Shown: piece by piece, positions 1 to 7,812 of the stretch
Position numbering within the stretch: the stretch's first letter is position 1
Layout of the letters: each line of letters opens with the position of its first letter
NCBI GenBank assembly: GCA_038230275.1
Contig: JBBRNO010000063.1
Location: 1 to 33,666, forward strand
Length of the DNA stretch: 33,666 nucleotides
Direction: 5' to 3'
Source: JANXXV01 sp038230275
Lineage (GTDB): Bacteria > Acidobacteriota > Terriglobia > Bryobacterales > Bryobacteraceae
The notes under the pieces: generated by a model
Told to the model about the DNA's origin: nothing
Database searches by the model: none
Seen by the model: only the letters and a program-made list of their open reading frames with translations
Program-made: the position numbers and the translations under genes

Positions 1-669
1 GAGAAGGTGGTGCTTGGGGTAACGATTCCTGCGGGCGGCGGCGTGGAAGATGGAATGAAAGTGCTGGATATCGTGGCCCATCACCCGTCCACCGCGCATT
101 TCATTGCGAAGAAGTTGGCGCAGCGATTTGTCGCTGACGAACCACCGGCGGCGCTGATCGATGCGATGGCCAAGACCTTCCAGCAAAGCAATGGAGACCT
201 GCGCGAAGTAATGCGCACCATGCTGGCATCGAAAGAGTTCTGGTCGCAGGGAGCGTTCCGTGCGAAAGTGAAGTCACCCTTGGAGATGGTTGCCAGCGCG
301 GTCCGTGCCACCGGAGCGGACGTGACATTCGCCTTCGGATTGGCGAACAAGATTGGAGAACTCGGCCAACCTTTGTATAGGAAGCAGGAGCCAACAGGCT
401 ACTCAAATTTGAGCGCTGAATGGGTAAACTCCGCCGCGCTGCTGGCAAGGATGAACTTCGCGCTCGCGCTGACGCAAAACAAACTTCCCGGCGTGAAAGT
501 GGACTCGCTGAAATTCGAAGGCGACCCCACGGTGGTGGCAAGATCGCTGCTTTCGGCCGAGGCCTCCGCGCAAACGCGTCAGGCGATTGAACGCGGCCAG
601 GCGGAGAAACAGGATCCGGCGGCGATCGCCGGTTTGATTTTGGGATCTCCCGAGTTTCAAAGAAGGTAA
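1..669 (+). CDS. DUF1800 family protein, C-terminal part (cut by window start)
   Basis: The reading frame is open from the first base, so the gene begins upstream and only the last 222 residues are visible. The visible part resembles the C-terminus of DUF1800 proteins: a segment on the pattern HPSTAHFIAKKLAQRFV near the start, then the 'MLASKEFWS' and 'KVKSPLEMVASAVRATGA' region, and a tail ending in 'LILGSPEFQRR'. DUF1800 proteins are large, usually exported, and of unknown biochemical function. They are very often encoded directly before a DUF1501 gene, as here, where the next start lies 7 nt after the stop. The pair is almost certainly co-transcribed. Family call is from remembered motifs, not a search. 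Confidence 0.85.
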   Translation, partial: EKVVLGVTIPAGGGVEDGMKVLDIVAHHPSTAHFIAKKLAQRFVADEPPAALIDAMAKTFQQSNGDLREVMRTMLASKEFWSQGAFRAKVKSPLEMVASAVRATGADVTFAFGLANKIGELGQPLYRKQEPTGYSNLSAEWVNSAALLARMNFALALTQNKLPGVKVDSLKFEGDPTVVARSLLSAEASAQTRQAIERGQAEKQDPAAIAGLILGSPEFQRR

Positions 670-676
670 CCTACTA

Positions 677-1876
677 ATGTTGAACCGAAGATTGTTTCTG
701 AAGAGCTCCGCGCTGGCGATGTTCGGCGTGGGCGCTGCACCGCACTGGCTGGCCCGTGCCGCCGAAGGTGTGGAAAGCCGCAAGAAGATTCTGGTGGCCA
801 TCTTTCAACGCGGTGCGGCAGACGGCCTGAACGTCGTGGTGCCTTTTGGCGATCCCAACTACTATGCGCTCCGTCCCAATATCGCCATTCCGAAGTCTGA
901 TGTCATCGATCTGGACGGCTTCTTCGGTCTGCATCCATCGCTGAAGGCCCTGAAGCCAGTGTTCGACGCCAAGCACCTGGCGATTGTGGAAGCCACCGGC
1001 TCGCCGGACCCTACACGCTCGCACTTTGACGCACAAGATTACATGGAATCGGGCACACCGGGCCGCAAGGCGACGGTCGACGGCTGGCTCAACCGCGCCA
1101 TCCCCGTGGAGAAAGGGCCCATTTCACCGGTACGAGCCGTTAGCCTTGGGACGAACCTGTCGCGGACGCTTCGCGGGCCAAATCCCGCCATCGCTGTAAG
1201 CAATCTGAACGAATTTCAAATTCGCGACACGCAATCGTCGAACACCTTCGAAGGGATGTATGAAGGAACGCTGGACAAGGTGCTGAAAAGCACCGGCCGC
1301 GAGACGTTCGACGCGGTGAAGATTCTGCAATCCGTGCAGAAACAGACTTACACGCCGGCGGCCGACGCGAAGTATCCCAATGGCCGCTTTGGCCAAAGCA
1401 TGATGCAGATTGCGCGGCTGATCAAGGCGAATGTCGGTGTGGAAGTGGCGTTCGCGGACGTGGGCGGCTGGGACACGCATGTCAACGAAGTGGGGCAACT
1501 CAACCGGCTGTTGGGTGAGTTTGGCAATGGCCTGGGTGCGTTTTATCAGGATTTGGGCGACCGCATGCAGGATGTGGTGGTAGTAACAATGTCCGAATTC
1601 GGCCGCACGGCCAAAGAGAACGGCAATCGCGGTACGGATCACGGCCACGCGAATTGTATGTTCGTGATGGGCGGAGACGTGAAGGGCGGCAAGGTTTATG
1701 GCAAGTGGCCAGGCCTGGAGAAGGAACAGCTCTACGAAGGGCGCGACCTGAACATTACCACCGATTTCCGCGAAGTGTTGGGCGGCTTGGTGACGCGGCA
1801 TCTGGGTGCGCGCAACTTGGCGAAGGTGTTCCCGAACTTCGAAGCGCCGGAGTCGATGATTCAGATTGTGGGATAA
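677..1876 (+). CDS. DUF1501 family protein, Tat-exported
   Basis: 399 residues. The N-terminus carries a twin-arginine signal (N-R-R-L-F-L-K, then a hydrophobic stretch to about residue 28), so export in a folded state is expected. The body fits the DUF1501 family, which belongs to the alkaline-phosphatase/sulfatase-like fold: 'FQRGAADGLNVVVPFGD' near residue 45, 'DVGGWDTH' near 262, 'VVVTMSEFGRTAKENG' near 300 and 'GTDHGHANCMFVMGG' near 320. These Asp, His and Glu-rich motifs are where metal ligands of that fold would sit. No substrate is established for the family. It follows the DUF1800 gene by 7 nt, so the two probably act together in the envelope. The start ATG at 677 gives the complete Tat motif. 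Confidence 0.9.
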   Translation: MLNRRLFLKSSALAMFGVGAAPHWLARAAEGVESRKKILVAIFQRGAADGLNVVVPFGDPNYYALRPNIAIPKSDVIDLDGFFGLHPSLKALKPVFDAKHLAIVEATGSPDPTRSHFDAQDYMESGTPGRKATVDGWLNRAIPVEKGPISPVRAVSLGTNLSRTLRGPNPAIAVSNLNEFQIRDTQSSNTFEGMYEGTLDKVLKSTGRETFDAVKILQSVQKQTYTPAADAKYPNGRFGQSMMQIARLIKANVGVEVAFADVGGWDTHVNEVGQLNRLLGEFGNGLGAFYQDLGDRMQDVVVVTMSEFGRTAKENGNRGTDHGHANCMFVMGGDVKGGKVYGKWPGLEKEQLYEGRDLNITTDFREVLGGLVTRHLGARNLAKVFPNFEAPESMIQIVG

Positions 1877-1924
1877 CGCGCCAGTGGCGGCGCACGCCTG
1901 CGAACGGCTAAAATAATGGCCTAA

Positions 1925-2833
1925 ATGCTCACTCGCCGTGTTCTTCTATCGTTTGCCCTTTCAGCTGCTGCCCTTTGTGCGGAGACTAAGCCGCTTGAGT
2001 TTGACATTAAGTGGGTGAACCCGCCTGCGAAGACTCCGCGTGGCGTCACCCATCACAAGTTGATGGCAAAGGCGATGGGTGTGGAAGTCGGGTTCAATGT
2101 GTATTTGCCCCCGACCTACGAGAGCTCTTCGGACCGCTTTCCAGTCCTCTACTGGCTGCACGGCGCCGGCAGCGACGAAAACGCGGGACTGCCGATCGCG
2201 GAGATGCTGGACAAAACGATCCAATCCGGACAGATGCAGCCGGTGATCATGGTGATTCCCAACGGCGGCAAGAAGAGTGAGTATCGCGACTGGGAACCGC
2301 AGAACGTGAAGCCCGAGTCGTTTCTTATCCGCGACTTGATCCCTCATATCGATGCCACCTATCGCACCATCAAAGAGCGGCGCGGCCGTTGGATTGAGGG
2401 AATGTCCATGGGCGCCAACGGATCGTTGAAAACGGCGCTCAAGTTCCCGGATTTGTTTAGTTCTGTCGTCGCCTATGCCGGTTCGTATCGCCCGCTGCCG
2501 AAGGACGGATTTCTATACCCGGGAATCGTGCCGGAAAGCCGCCGTTGGATTGAGCAACTGGCGAATTGGTATACCCCTGATCACGACCCCTTCGTGCTCG
2601 CCGATCAGAATCGCTTCCGGTTAGATGGGATGCGGATCCGGCTGGTGATTGGCACCAAAGACGTAGCGTTCGAAGATTCGGAGGCGCTGCATGCGCATTT
2701 TCAGAAGATCGGCGTGCTGCATGAGTATGAAGTGGTTCTGGGCGTGCCGCACAACACTGCTATGTATTATGAGCGCGTGGGTGTGGAGGGATTTCGATTT
2801 CATTTGCCGGCGCTGCAGGGTGGGCGGCCGTAA
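1925..2833 (+). CDS. Secreted alpha/beta-hydrolase (esterase D/feruloyl-esterase-like family)
   Basis: 302 residues with a short signal peptide (MLTRRVLLSFALSAAALCA). The fold is that of the PF00756 esterases: 'FPVLYWLHGAG' near residue 72 forms the oxyanion region, the nucleophile elbow G-M-S-M-G puts the catalytic serine at Ser161, and His276 in 'GVPHNTAMYY' is the likely catalytic histidine, with an acid near Asp246 or Asp251. Related enzymes hydrolyse feruloyl or acetyl esters of plant polysaccharides, or other carboxylic esters; the substrate cannot be told from sequence. It lies 48 nt after the DUF1501 gene on the same strand and may share its transcript. No strong Shine-Dalgarno sequence is visible before the ATG. 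Confidence 0.85.
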   Translation: MLTRRVLLSFALSAAALCAETKPLEFDIKWVNPPAKTPRGVTHHKLMAKAMGVEVGFNVYLPPTYESSSDRFPVLYWLHGAGSDENAGLPIAEMLDKTIQSGQMQPVIMVIPNGGKKSEYRDWEPQNVKPESFLIRDLIPHIDATYRTIKERRGRWIEGMSMGANGSLKTALKFPDLFSSVVAYAGSYRPLPKDGFLYPGIVPESRRWIEQLANWYTPDHDPFVLADQNRFRLDGMRIRLVIGTKDVAFEDSEALHAHFQKIGVLHEYEVVLGVPHNTAMYYERVGVEGFRFHLPALQGGRP

Positions 2834-2859
2834 GCGCGCCCCGGTTCAGGAACTCCTCA

Positions 2860-3196
2860 TCACTTTGATTCTTTGGACGCGTAAATGTAGCCCAGGATTC
2901 CCGTGAAGACTGGTAATAATACCTTGACCACAACCATATCGAAGATCGCCGTGAGGGGCTCAAGAGCCGCCTGTTGCAAATTCTTATAGTTGAGAATCAT
3001 CACACGAGCCTTCTCAGGGTCCAGTTCAGGCGGGATGATTGATAACGAGGGTCAAAATCACTACCGAACCGAGTGAGCCGACACCGGCCGCCAACCGCAA
3101 GCCCGTCCGCTGAAGGTACGTGCGTTCCTTAACCGTATGTTCAGCGTTACCCTCACGCAGAATTTCATCGGCTGTCATGAGCTCGCGATCAGCCAC
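2860..3196 (-). pseudogene. Small two-helix membrane protein, frameshifted
   Basis: A coding sequence is visible only when two frames are joined. A GTG (3196) or ATG (3178) start opens 'MTADEILREGNAEHTVKER', followed by a hydrophobic segment (LRLAAGVGSLGSVVILTLVI). The frame then hits a stop at 3026-3028. A frame shifted by one base around 3035-3040 continues 'IIPPELDPEKARVMILNYKN' and a second hydrophobic segment (about 'FDMVVVKVLLPVFTGILGYI') and ends at 2860. One inserted base explains the break. The GTG start lies 2 nt after the stop of the regulator at 3199-3408, so the two form an operon. It might be a small membrane effector or anti-sigma-like protein controlled by that regulator; no family was recognised. 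Sequencing error is possible because the lesion is a single base. Confidence 0.5.
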
Positions 3197-3198
3197 GG

Positions 3199-3408
3199 TT
3201 AGGGAAGAACGATCTCCTTGATGATCTTATCGTCGGAGATTATCGCTACCTTTGCGTCCTTGTTTGCCCGCTGCTGCTTCTTCAAATAACTGTAGCTGGC
3301 TACGGCGCGGCGAATGACGTCGGCCTTCGTAGTTGCATCAGTCGTACCAATGAGATCGGTCAGGGTTTTGTCAAAGGCGTCGTCAAAGTCAATCGTGTAG
3401 CGGGGCAT
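3199..3408 (-). CDS. Ribbon-helix-helix (CopG/Arc-like) DNA-binding protein
   Basis: 69 residues from the ATG at 3408; an in-frame ATG eight codons earlier (3432) is less likely because it would fall inside the promoter. The protein begins with a beta-strand (PRYTIDF), then helix 1 (DAFDKTLTDLIG) and helix 2 (TKADVIRRAVASYSYLKKQQ), the usual ribbon-helix-helix layout. The rest is basic and ends with a short strand-rich tail. Such proteins are dimeric repressors, often autoregulated and often antitoxin-like. The next gene on the strand is the broken small membrane protein, 2 nt downstream. The promoter hexamer lies so close that the transcript would begin at or next to the ATG. Confidence 0.7.
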   Translation of the reverse strand: MPRYTIDFDDAFDKTLTDLIGTTDATTKADVIRRAVASYSYLKKQQRANKDAKVAIISDDKIIKEIVLP

Positions 3409-3414
3409 ACTTAA

Positions 3415-3441
3415 ATTATACTGCATTTTCACTGCATTTTA
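3415..3441 (-). promoter_or_regulatory. Promoter with tandem 11-bp repeats (likely autoregulatory operator)
   Basis: On the minus strand a perfect TATAAT lies at 3420-3415, putting the predicted transcript start at about 3408, the A of the regulator's ATG. Two head-to-tail 11-bp copies, differing only in the last base, lie at 3420-3430 and 3431-3441 (plus strand 'actgcatttt' plus c or a). They are spaced one helical turn apart and fill the -10 to -35 spacer. Ribbon-helix-helix repressors commonly bind such tandem sites. No good -35 hexamer is visible. Confidence 0.45.
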
Positions 3442-3495
3442 GTCGAACGTAGGCAGAATCTTTCAAGTACAGGCACACGCGCACGTATTCTGGAA

Positions 3496-3735
3496 TCAGG
3501 TTCCGAACGTCCGCTTGATTTCGAATTCGACCCGCCCGACGTTCTTCTTCAATACATTGATCTGTCCGTCCAAATCTGAGCGGGCATTGAAGAGCGAGAG
3601 TTGAATTGGTTCACGCTTTCGTTTCTGTAGCCCTCCATCCAAGTCGCTGATAGAGAACTCGCACCAAGCAGGTTTCCCCTCAGGCATTTCAATCCGGATG
3701 GTCCAGTCCCATTTGAGAAGGCAAGCCAAAAGCAC
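3496..3735 (-). pseudogene. Hypothetical protein, probably 5'-truncated
   Basis: 79 residues from a GTG at 3735; the frame is closed by a TAG about 18 nt upstream. The visible protein starts abruptly in 'LLACLLKWDWTIRIEMPEG', without a proper start region or ribosome binding site, and ends 'NVGRVEFEIKRTFGT'. I do not recognise a family. It abuts, back to back, a dCTP deaminase fragment that also lacks its 5' end, which suggests both were cut by one rearrangement near 3740. It could instead be a short intact gene. Confidence 0.35.
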
Positions 3736-3746
3736 ATCGGCGCCAG

Positions 3747-4100
3747 GTGCCGACTAAGTCATCCGTGGCTCGAACGTTCGTTCTCGGTGAGACCACCCCA
3801 TGGATACATCCCGAATATCGGGGTTGCCTAACACTGGAAATTGCAAATGTATCGAACCCACCTGTCCTACTGTATCCAGGTAGACCGATTGCTCAACTCG
3901 TCTTGACATATGTCCATCGAGAGCACGACCCCAAGAGGAAGGCCACGAGCACCTACTTTGGGCCTGTCTATCCAGAAGCGCCGCCATTCAAGAATCCTGA
4001 AGAGGACCTCCTCAAAATCGGAGTGCATCGGACTTCCGTGATTAGAAAAGGCGTTGTGGAGAAGGGAAAGTTCATACCAACTGATGAGTTTGATTCTTGA
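3747..4100 (+). pseudogene. dCTP deaminase/dUTPase-like protein, N-terminally truncated
   Basis: 117 residues from a GTG at 3747; the frame is open only back to about 3717. The sequence matches the central and C-terminal part of the trimeric dCTP deaminase/dUTPase fold: 'TKSSVARTFV' corresponds to the R-S-S-x-A-R catalytic motif (first Arg is Lys here), 'PWIHPEYRGCLTLEIANVS' contains the strand with the catalytic Glu, and 'PPVLLYPGRPIAQLVL' is the core beta-strand pair. Intact enzymes have roughly 90-110 further residues before this point; none are found in any upstream plus-strand frame. The protein is therefore probably not a working nucleotide deaminase. No ribosome binding site is visible before either GTG candidate. 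Confidence 0.6.
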
Positions 4101-4207
4101 TTTGAATGCGAACGACCAGTCAGAATCGGTTGCATGGTCGATAGTTTTTCTTAGGCTGATGGAAGGTTACGTGCCGAGCAAGCCTGTCATTCCGTTCCCC
4201 GCCGCGC

Positions 4208-4972
4208 TCACTCATAAGGCCAAGCCGGCTTCGAAAACAAACCCCCATCCACCCAAATGGTCTGTCCGGTAATAAAATCCGCTCCATCGCCAACCAGGAA
4301 ACTCACCGTCTTCCCAATATCCACCGGCGTGCCCACCCGCCCCAGCGGAGTCAGCTTCGACCATGTCCCGGCGTAATCGCCTGCTTCGTTCTTGGTCCGC
4401 TCAATCTCCACCGCTCCCGGCGCGACGCAGTTCACCGTAATCCCGTACTTCCCCAACTCCGCGGCAGCCACTTTGGTCAGCATCTCAATGCCACCCTTGC
4501 TTGCGGTGTAGTCCACCAGATTCGGAAACGCCAGCTTATTGCACCCCGACCCGATATTCACAATCCGCCCGCCGCCATGGTCTTTCATATGCCGCGCGGC
4601 CCGCTGCGTACAAAGGAAACAGCCCTTCAGATTCGTGTCAATGGTCCGGTCCCACTCACTCTCTTCCAGTTCCAGCAGCGGCTTCCAGGTCTGCACTCCG
4701 GCATTGTTCACCAGGATATCGAGCTTGCCAAAGTGCGCCAGCACCGCGGCCATCATGGAGTCCACATCGGCTGCGATTCCCACGTTCGCCTTGACCGCAA
4801 AAGCCGACCTTCCCAAAGCCACAATCTGTGCCACCGTCTCTTCCCCGCCCGCAGCATCGGAGTGGAAGTTCACTGCGATATCGCAGCCGTTCCGCGCCAG
4901 ATCCAGCGCAATTCCCTTCCCGACGCCTTTGCTGGCACCGGTCACCAAGGCTACTTTTCCATCTAATCGCAT
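4208..4972 (-). CDS. Short-chain dehydrogenase/reductase (SDR)
   Basis: 254 residues, the normal length of a classical SDR. The cofactor motif T-G-A-S-K-G-V-G is at 11-18, N-N-A-G at 89-92, and the catalytic set is Ser142, Tyr155 and Lys159 (Y-T-A-S-K), with the usual 13-residue Ser-Tyr spacing. The C-terminus 'FITGQTIWVDGG' is typical of the FabG/glucose-1-dehydrogenase group. It should be a cytoplasmic NAD(P)-dependent alcohol or ketone oxidoreductase; the substrate cannot be named. It starts 9 nt after the stop of the secreted-protein gene upstream on the same strand, so the two are probably one transcript. Confidence 0.9.
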   Translation of the reverse strand: MRLDGKVALVTGASKGVGKGIALDLARNGCDIAVNFHSDAAGGEETVAQIVALGRSAFAVKANVGIAADVDSMMAAVLAHFGKLDILVNNAGVQTWKPLLELEESEWDRTIDTNLKGCFLCTQRAARHMKDHGGGRIVNIGSGCNKLAFPNLVDYTASKGGIEMLTKVAAAELGKYGITVNCVAPGAVEIERTKNEAGDYAGTWSKLTPLGRVGTPVDIGKTVSFLVGDGADFITGQTIWVDGGLFSKPAWPYE

Positions 4973-4981
4973 AAGCGAATT

Positions 4982-5524
4982 CTAACGTGGCCGTCCTTCT
5001 ACAATCAGGTACGGCATGAACTGCACGCTCTCCCTCGAATGAATCGTATGCTGTCGGGATGTGGAGCGGTCGCGAATCGCCAAGCCGGTCCCTTTTCCCG
5101 CGGTCAGCAGCTCCACCAGCGATGGCTCCACTTGAATGCTGATCCACCCGTCGGGCTTGCTCTCCACCTTGTGGCTCAAGAACGGCAGCTTTCGGATATC
5201 CACGCCGCCGGCCGCCTTCTCATCCCACGACGCCACAACCGTCGCCACATCCAGCATTCGCAGCGGATCTCCACCGGCCACATGCAGCAAAAGCGTGGCC
5301 TTCGTGACCGCCCAATCACGCACCGCGGCGAACCGGAAGTTCATTAAAATCGCCTGTGGCAGCCGCAACTCCAACGCATGTCCATCGGTTGAAGGAATCG
5401 AGGTGTCCGCTACACACTCCAGCATCGCGGTTTCGCCATTAACCGCACCGCCGGACCACGTCGCGAAAAATAGCGTCAAAACCGCGCAAGTTCGTATCAA
5501 AATGTAATGATCGCATGCGATCAT
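4982..5524 (-). CDS. Secreted protein of unknown function (DNRLRE-like beta domain possible)
   Basis: Up to 180 residues. The N-terminus is hydrophobic (about 'IRTCAVLTLFFATWSGGAV'), consistent with a signal peptide. The mature part is strand-rich with 'VTKATLLLHVAGG', 'VATVVASWDEKAAGG' and 'DGWISIQVEPSLVELLTAG', an arrangement reminiscent of DNRLRE/CBM96-type domains of cell-surface proteins. That likeness is a weak recollection. The farthest ATG (5524) lies inside a perfect 20-bp palindrome that may be an operator, so a TTG about 24 nt further in (near 5500) is a possible true start. It precedes the SDR gene by 9 nt and is divergent from speA. Confidence 0.6.
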   Translation of the reverse strand: MIACDHYILIRTCAVLTLFFATWSGGAVNGETAMLECVADTSIPSTDGHALELRLPQAILMNFRFAAVRDWAVTKATLLLHVAGGDPLRMLDVATVVASWDEKAAGGVDIRKLPFLSHKVESKPDGWISIQVEPSLVELLTAGKGTGLAIRDRSTSRQHTIHSRESVQFMPYLIVEGRPR

Positions 5525-5525
5525 T
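5506..5525. promoter_or_regulatory. 20-bp perfect palindrome between divergent genes
   Basis: A perfect inverted repeat with half site AATGATCGCA and no spacer, centred at 5515/5516. It lies 34 nt upstream of the speA TTG start and covers the farthest start of the minus-strand secreted-protein gene. Its place between divergent genes fits an operator for a dimeric regulator acting on one or both. Confidence 0.45.
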
Positions 5526-5559
5526 CTAGTGACATCAGTTTTTAGGGAGCGATTACGAG

Positions 5560-7512
5560 TTGAACGTCAAAATGTCTGAAGGAACCCAGATCTTCGAGCC
5601 TACCGAGCGTTGGACCACTACCGATGCCAGCGAACTCTATGATGTAGCCCGTTGGGGAAAGGGCTATTTCTCAGTCGGTGACAATGGCCACTTGTTCGTG
5701 CATCCGAACAAGGAAAAAAGCCGCAAGATCGATATGAAAGAACTCCTCGACAAGCTGGTGCTCCGCGGCATTGCGCCCCCCATCCTGCTGCGATTCGGCG
5801 AAATTCTGAAGCATCGCCTCGGTGAGATTCACGGCGCATTTCAAAGCGCCATAGCGGAACACAATTACCAGGGAAAGTACTGCTGCGTATTTCCCATTAA
5901 AGTGAACCAACAGCGACAGGTTGTAGAGGAAGTGTTCGAATATGGCCAGCCTTACGGGTTTGGTCTGGAGGCCGGTTCGAAGCCCGAGCTGCTGGCGGTG
6001 ATGGCCATTGCCAACAATGCCACGCCCATCGTCTGCAATGGTTTTAAAGACGACGAATACATCGAGATGGTGATGCATGCCAAGAAAATTGGCCGCCAGA
6101 TCACACCGGTTGTCGAGAAATACACCGAACTTGATCTCATCATCAAACACGCCGCTCGGGTTGGTGTGCGCCCCACCATTGGAATTCGCATCAAACTGGC
6201 CAGCCGCGGTTCGGGTCGATGGAAGTCCTCTGGCGGCTACCGGTCGAAGTTCGGCCTCACGGTTACCGAAGCTCTACGCGCGTTAGAACAGTTGCGCGAA
6301 CTCGGGATGGCCGATTGTCTGGTGCTGCTCCATTTTCATCTCGGCAGCCAGATCACCAACATTCGCCAGGTGAAGGCCGCGGTCAGTGAAGCGGTCCGAA
6401 TCTATGTCGAGTTGAAGCGAGCCGGTGCCGGCTTGCAATTCATGGACGTAGGCGGCGGACTTGGCGTCGACTACGACGGCTCCCAAACCGACTTTGAATC
6501 CAGCGTCAACTACACCCTGCAAGAGTACGCGAACGACATCGTCTATCACATCCAAAATGTGTGCGACGAAGCCGAAGTGCCGCATCCCACTATCATTACG
6601 GAGAGTGGCCGCGCCGTCGCCGCCTATCACAGCGCCCTGGTTTTCAACGTACTAGGCGTCAGCGGATTTGGCGAGCCAAACCTGACACTCGAACTGCCCG
6701 AAGACGCCGAACAGCCGCTGATCGATTTGCAGGAGACGTTTCGCTCTCTCAGCAATAAGAACCTGCTCGAAAGTTTTCACGATGCGCAACAGTCCCTGGA
6801 TTCGGCGCTCAATTTGTTTAGCCTTGGTTACCTCCCACTGGTGCAGCGCAGTCTGGCCGAGAATTTCTACTGGGCCATATGCCATCGCATCCAGAAACTA
6901 GCCAAAGACCTGGATTACTTTCCGGAAGAATTGGAAGGCCTGGAAAGCCTGCTCTCAGACACTTACTTTTGTAACTTCTCCTTGTTCCAGAGCATGCCGG
7001 ACAGTTGGGCCATTAAGCAACTATTCCCCATCATGCCAATTCATCGCCTGGAGGAGCCTCCGTCGCGCCATGCGGTCCTCGGCGACATCTCCTGCGATTC
7101 CGATGGCAAGGTCGATCAGTTTATCGATCGCCGAGATGTTAAGAAGACCCTGCCTCTCCATTCCCTCAACGGCCAACCCTACTTCCTAGGGGCTTTTCTC
7201 TTAGGTGCCTACCAGGAAATTCTAGGCGATCTGCACAACTTATTCGGTGACACCAACGCCGTCCACGTCAGCCTGAGCGAAACGGGCGAAGTCATGCTGG
7301 ACGCCGTAATCCCCGGCGATACGGTCCGGGAGGTACTCGACTATGTGCAGTTTAAATCCACCTCCCTCCTGGAGCAATATCGCAAGGATGTCGAACTGGC
7401 TCTTCGTGAAGGAAAGATCGGCTACGAAGAATCCGGCCGACTGCTGAAGTTCTACGAGGACGGTCTGCACGGGTACACGTATCTGGAAAATGTTCAAAAT
7501 GAGCAACACTAG
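5560..7512 (+). CDS. speA: Biosynthetic arginine decarboxylase
   Basis: 650 residues, matching the family length (E. coli SpeA is about 658). It converts arginine to agmatine and CO2, the first step of the agmatine route to putrescine and spermidine, using pyridoxal phosphate and probably Mg2+. Visible landmarks are the PLP lysine in 'CVFPIKVNQQ' (Lys114), 'LLHFHLGSQ' in the barrel, the phosphate-binding 'DVGGGLGVDYDG', 'ITESGRAVAAYHSALV' and, late in the protein, the active-site motif 'DISCDSDGKVDQFI'. Start choice: TTG at 5560 has AGGGAG 10 nt upstream; ATG at 5572 (four codons in) is the alternative but lacks well-placed complementarity. The gene stands alone, divergent from the secreted-protein/SDR pair, with a palindrome in the shared upstream region. 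Confidence 0.96.
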   Translation: MNVKMSEGTQIFEPTERWTTTDASELYDVARWGKGYFSVGDNGHLFVHPNKEKSRKIDMKELLDKLVLRGIAPPILLRFGEILKHRLGEIHGAFQSAIAEHNYQGKYCCVFPIKVNQQRQVVEEVFEYGQPYGFGLEAGSKPELLAVMAIANNATPIVCNGFKDDEYIEMVMHAKKIGRQITPVVEKYTELDLIIKHAARVGVRPTIGIRIKLASRGSGRWKSSGGYRSKFGLTVTEALRALEQLRELGMADCLVLLHFHLGSQITNIRQVKAAVSEAVRIYVELKRAGAGLQFMDVGGGLGVDYDGSQTDFESSVNYTLQEYANDIVYHIQNVCDEAEVPHPTIITESGRAVAAYHSALVFNVLGVSGFGEPNLTLELPEDAEQPLIDLQETFRSLSNKNLLESFHDAQQSLDSALNLFSLGYLPLVQRSLAENFYWAICHRIQKLAKDLDYFPEELEGLESLLSDTYFCNFSLFQSMPDSWAIKQLFPIMPIHRLEEPPSRHAVLGDISCDSDGKVDQFIDRRDVKKTLPLHSLNGQPYFLGAFLLGAYQEILGDLHNLFGDTNAVHVSLSETGEVMLDAVIPGDTVREVLDYVQFKSTSLLEQYRKDVELALREGKIGYEESGRLLKFYEDGLHGYTYLENVQNEQH

Positions 7513-7812
7513 CCCTATCCCCGGCCGAGTTTAGGGTGTAGTCCCCAGGGATATCTGAAAAATCCTTGAGTTCCCTAATAGTGGAGTACCGATGCCCGAG
7601 TAGTGCTAGTTCCTGGGTGGGCTACAAAATTTAACTAGTATCTTTGAGAAAATACCTTATACATCTTCAACTCGTTGATTTGGTTGGCCCCCACTAAGGT
7701 TATTTAGTCCGGAAGGACTATTGTTACAGCTTCGTAATTGGAGTATCTTCCGATGCAGGTACTGGAGCTAACGTTCCGGGACCAAAGTTCTAAAACCAAA
7801 GGAAAATGAACA
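7513..7812. other. 300-bp intergenic region with a small hairpin
   Basis: No convincing coding sequence on either strand. It is AT-richer than its neighbours. A 6-bp perfect stem (TAGTCC/GGACTA) closing a GGAA tetraloop, which fits the GNRA pattern, lies at 7705-7720, about 90 nt before the next gene. The ribosome binding site for that gene is AAAGGAAA at 7798-7805. No intrinsic terminator for speA is evident. The length suggests a long leader or a complex promoter for the phosphodiesterase gene, but I recognise no riboswitch class. Confidence 0.4.

Noticed and set aside
1124..1801. Minus-strand open frame inside the first DUF1501 gene
   Set aside because: Antisense shadow; His/Arg-rich translation with no family likeness.
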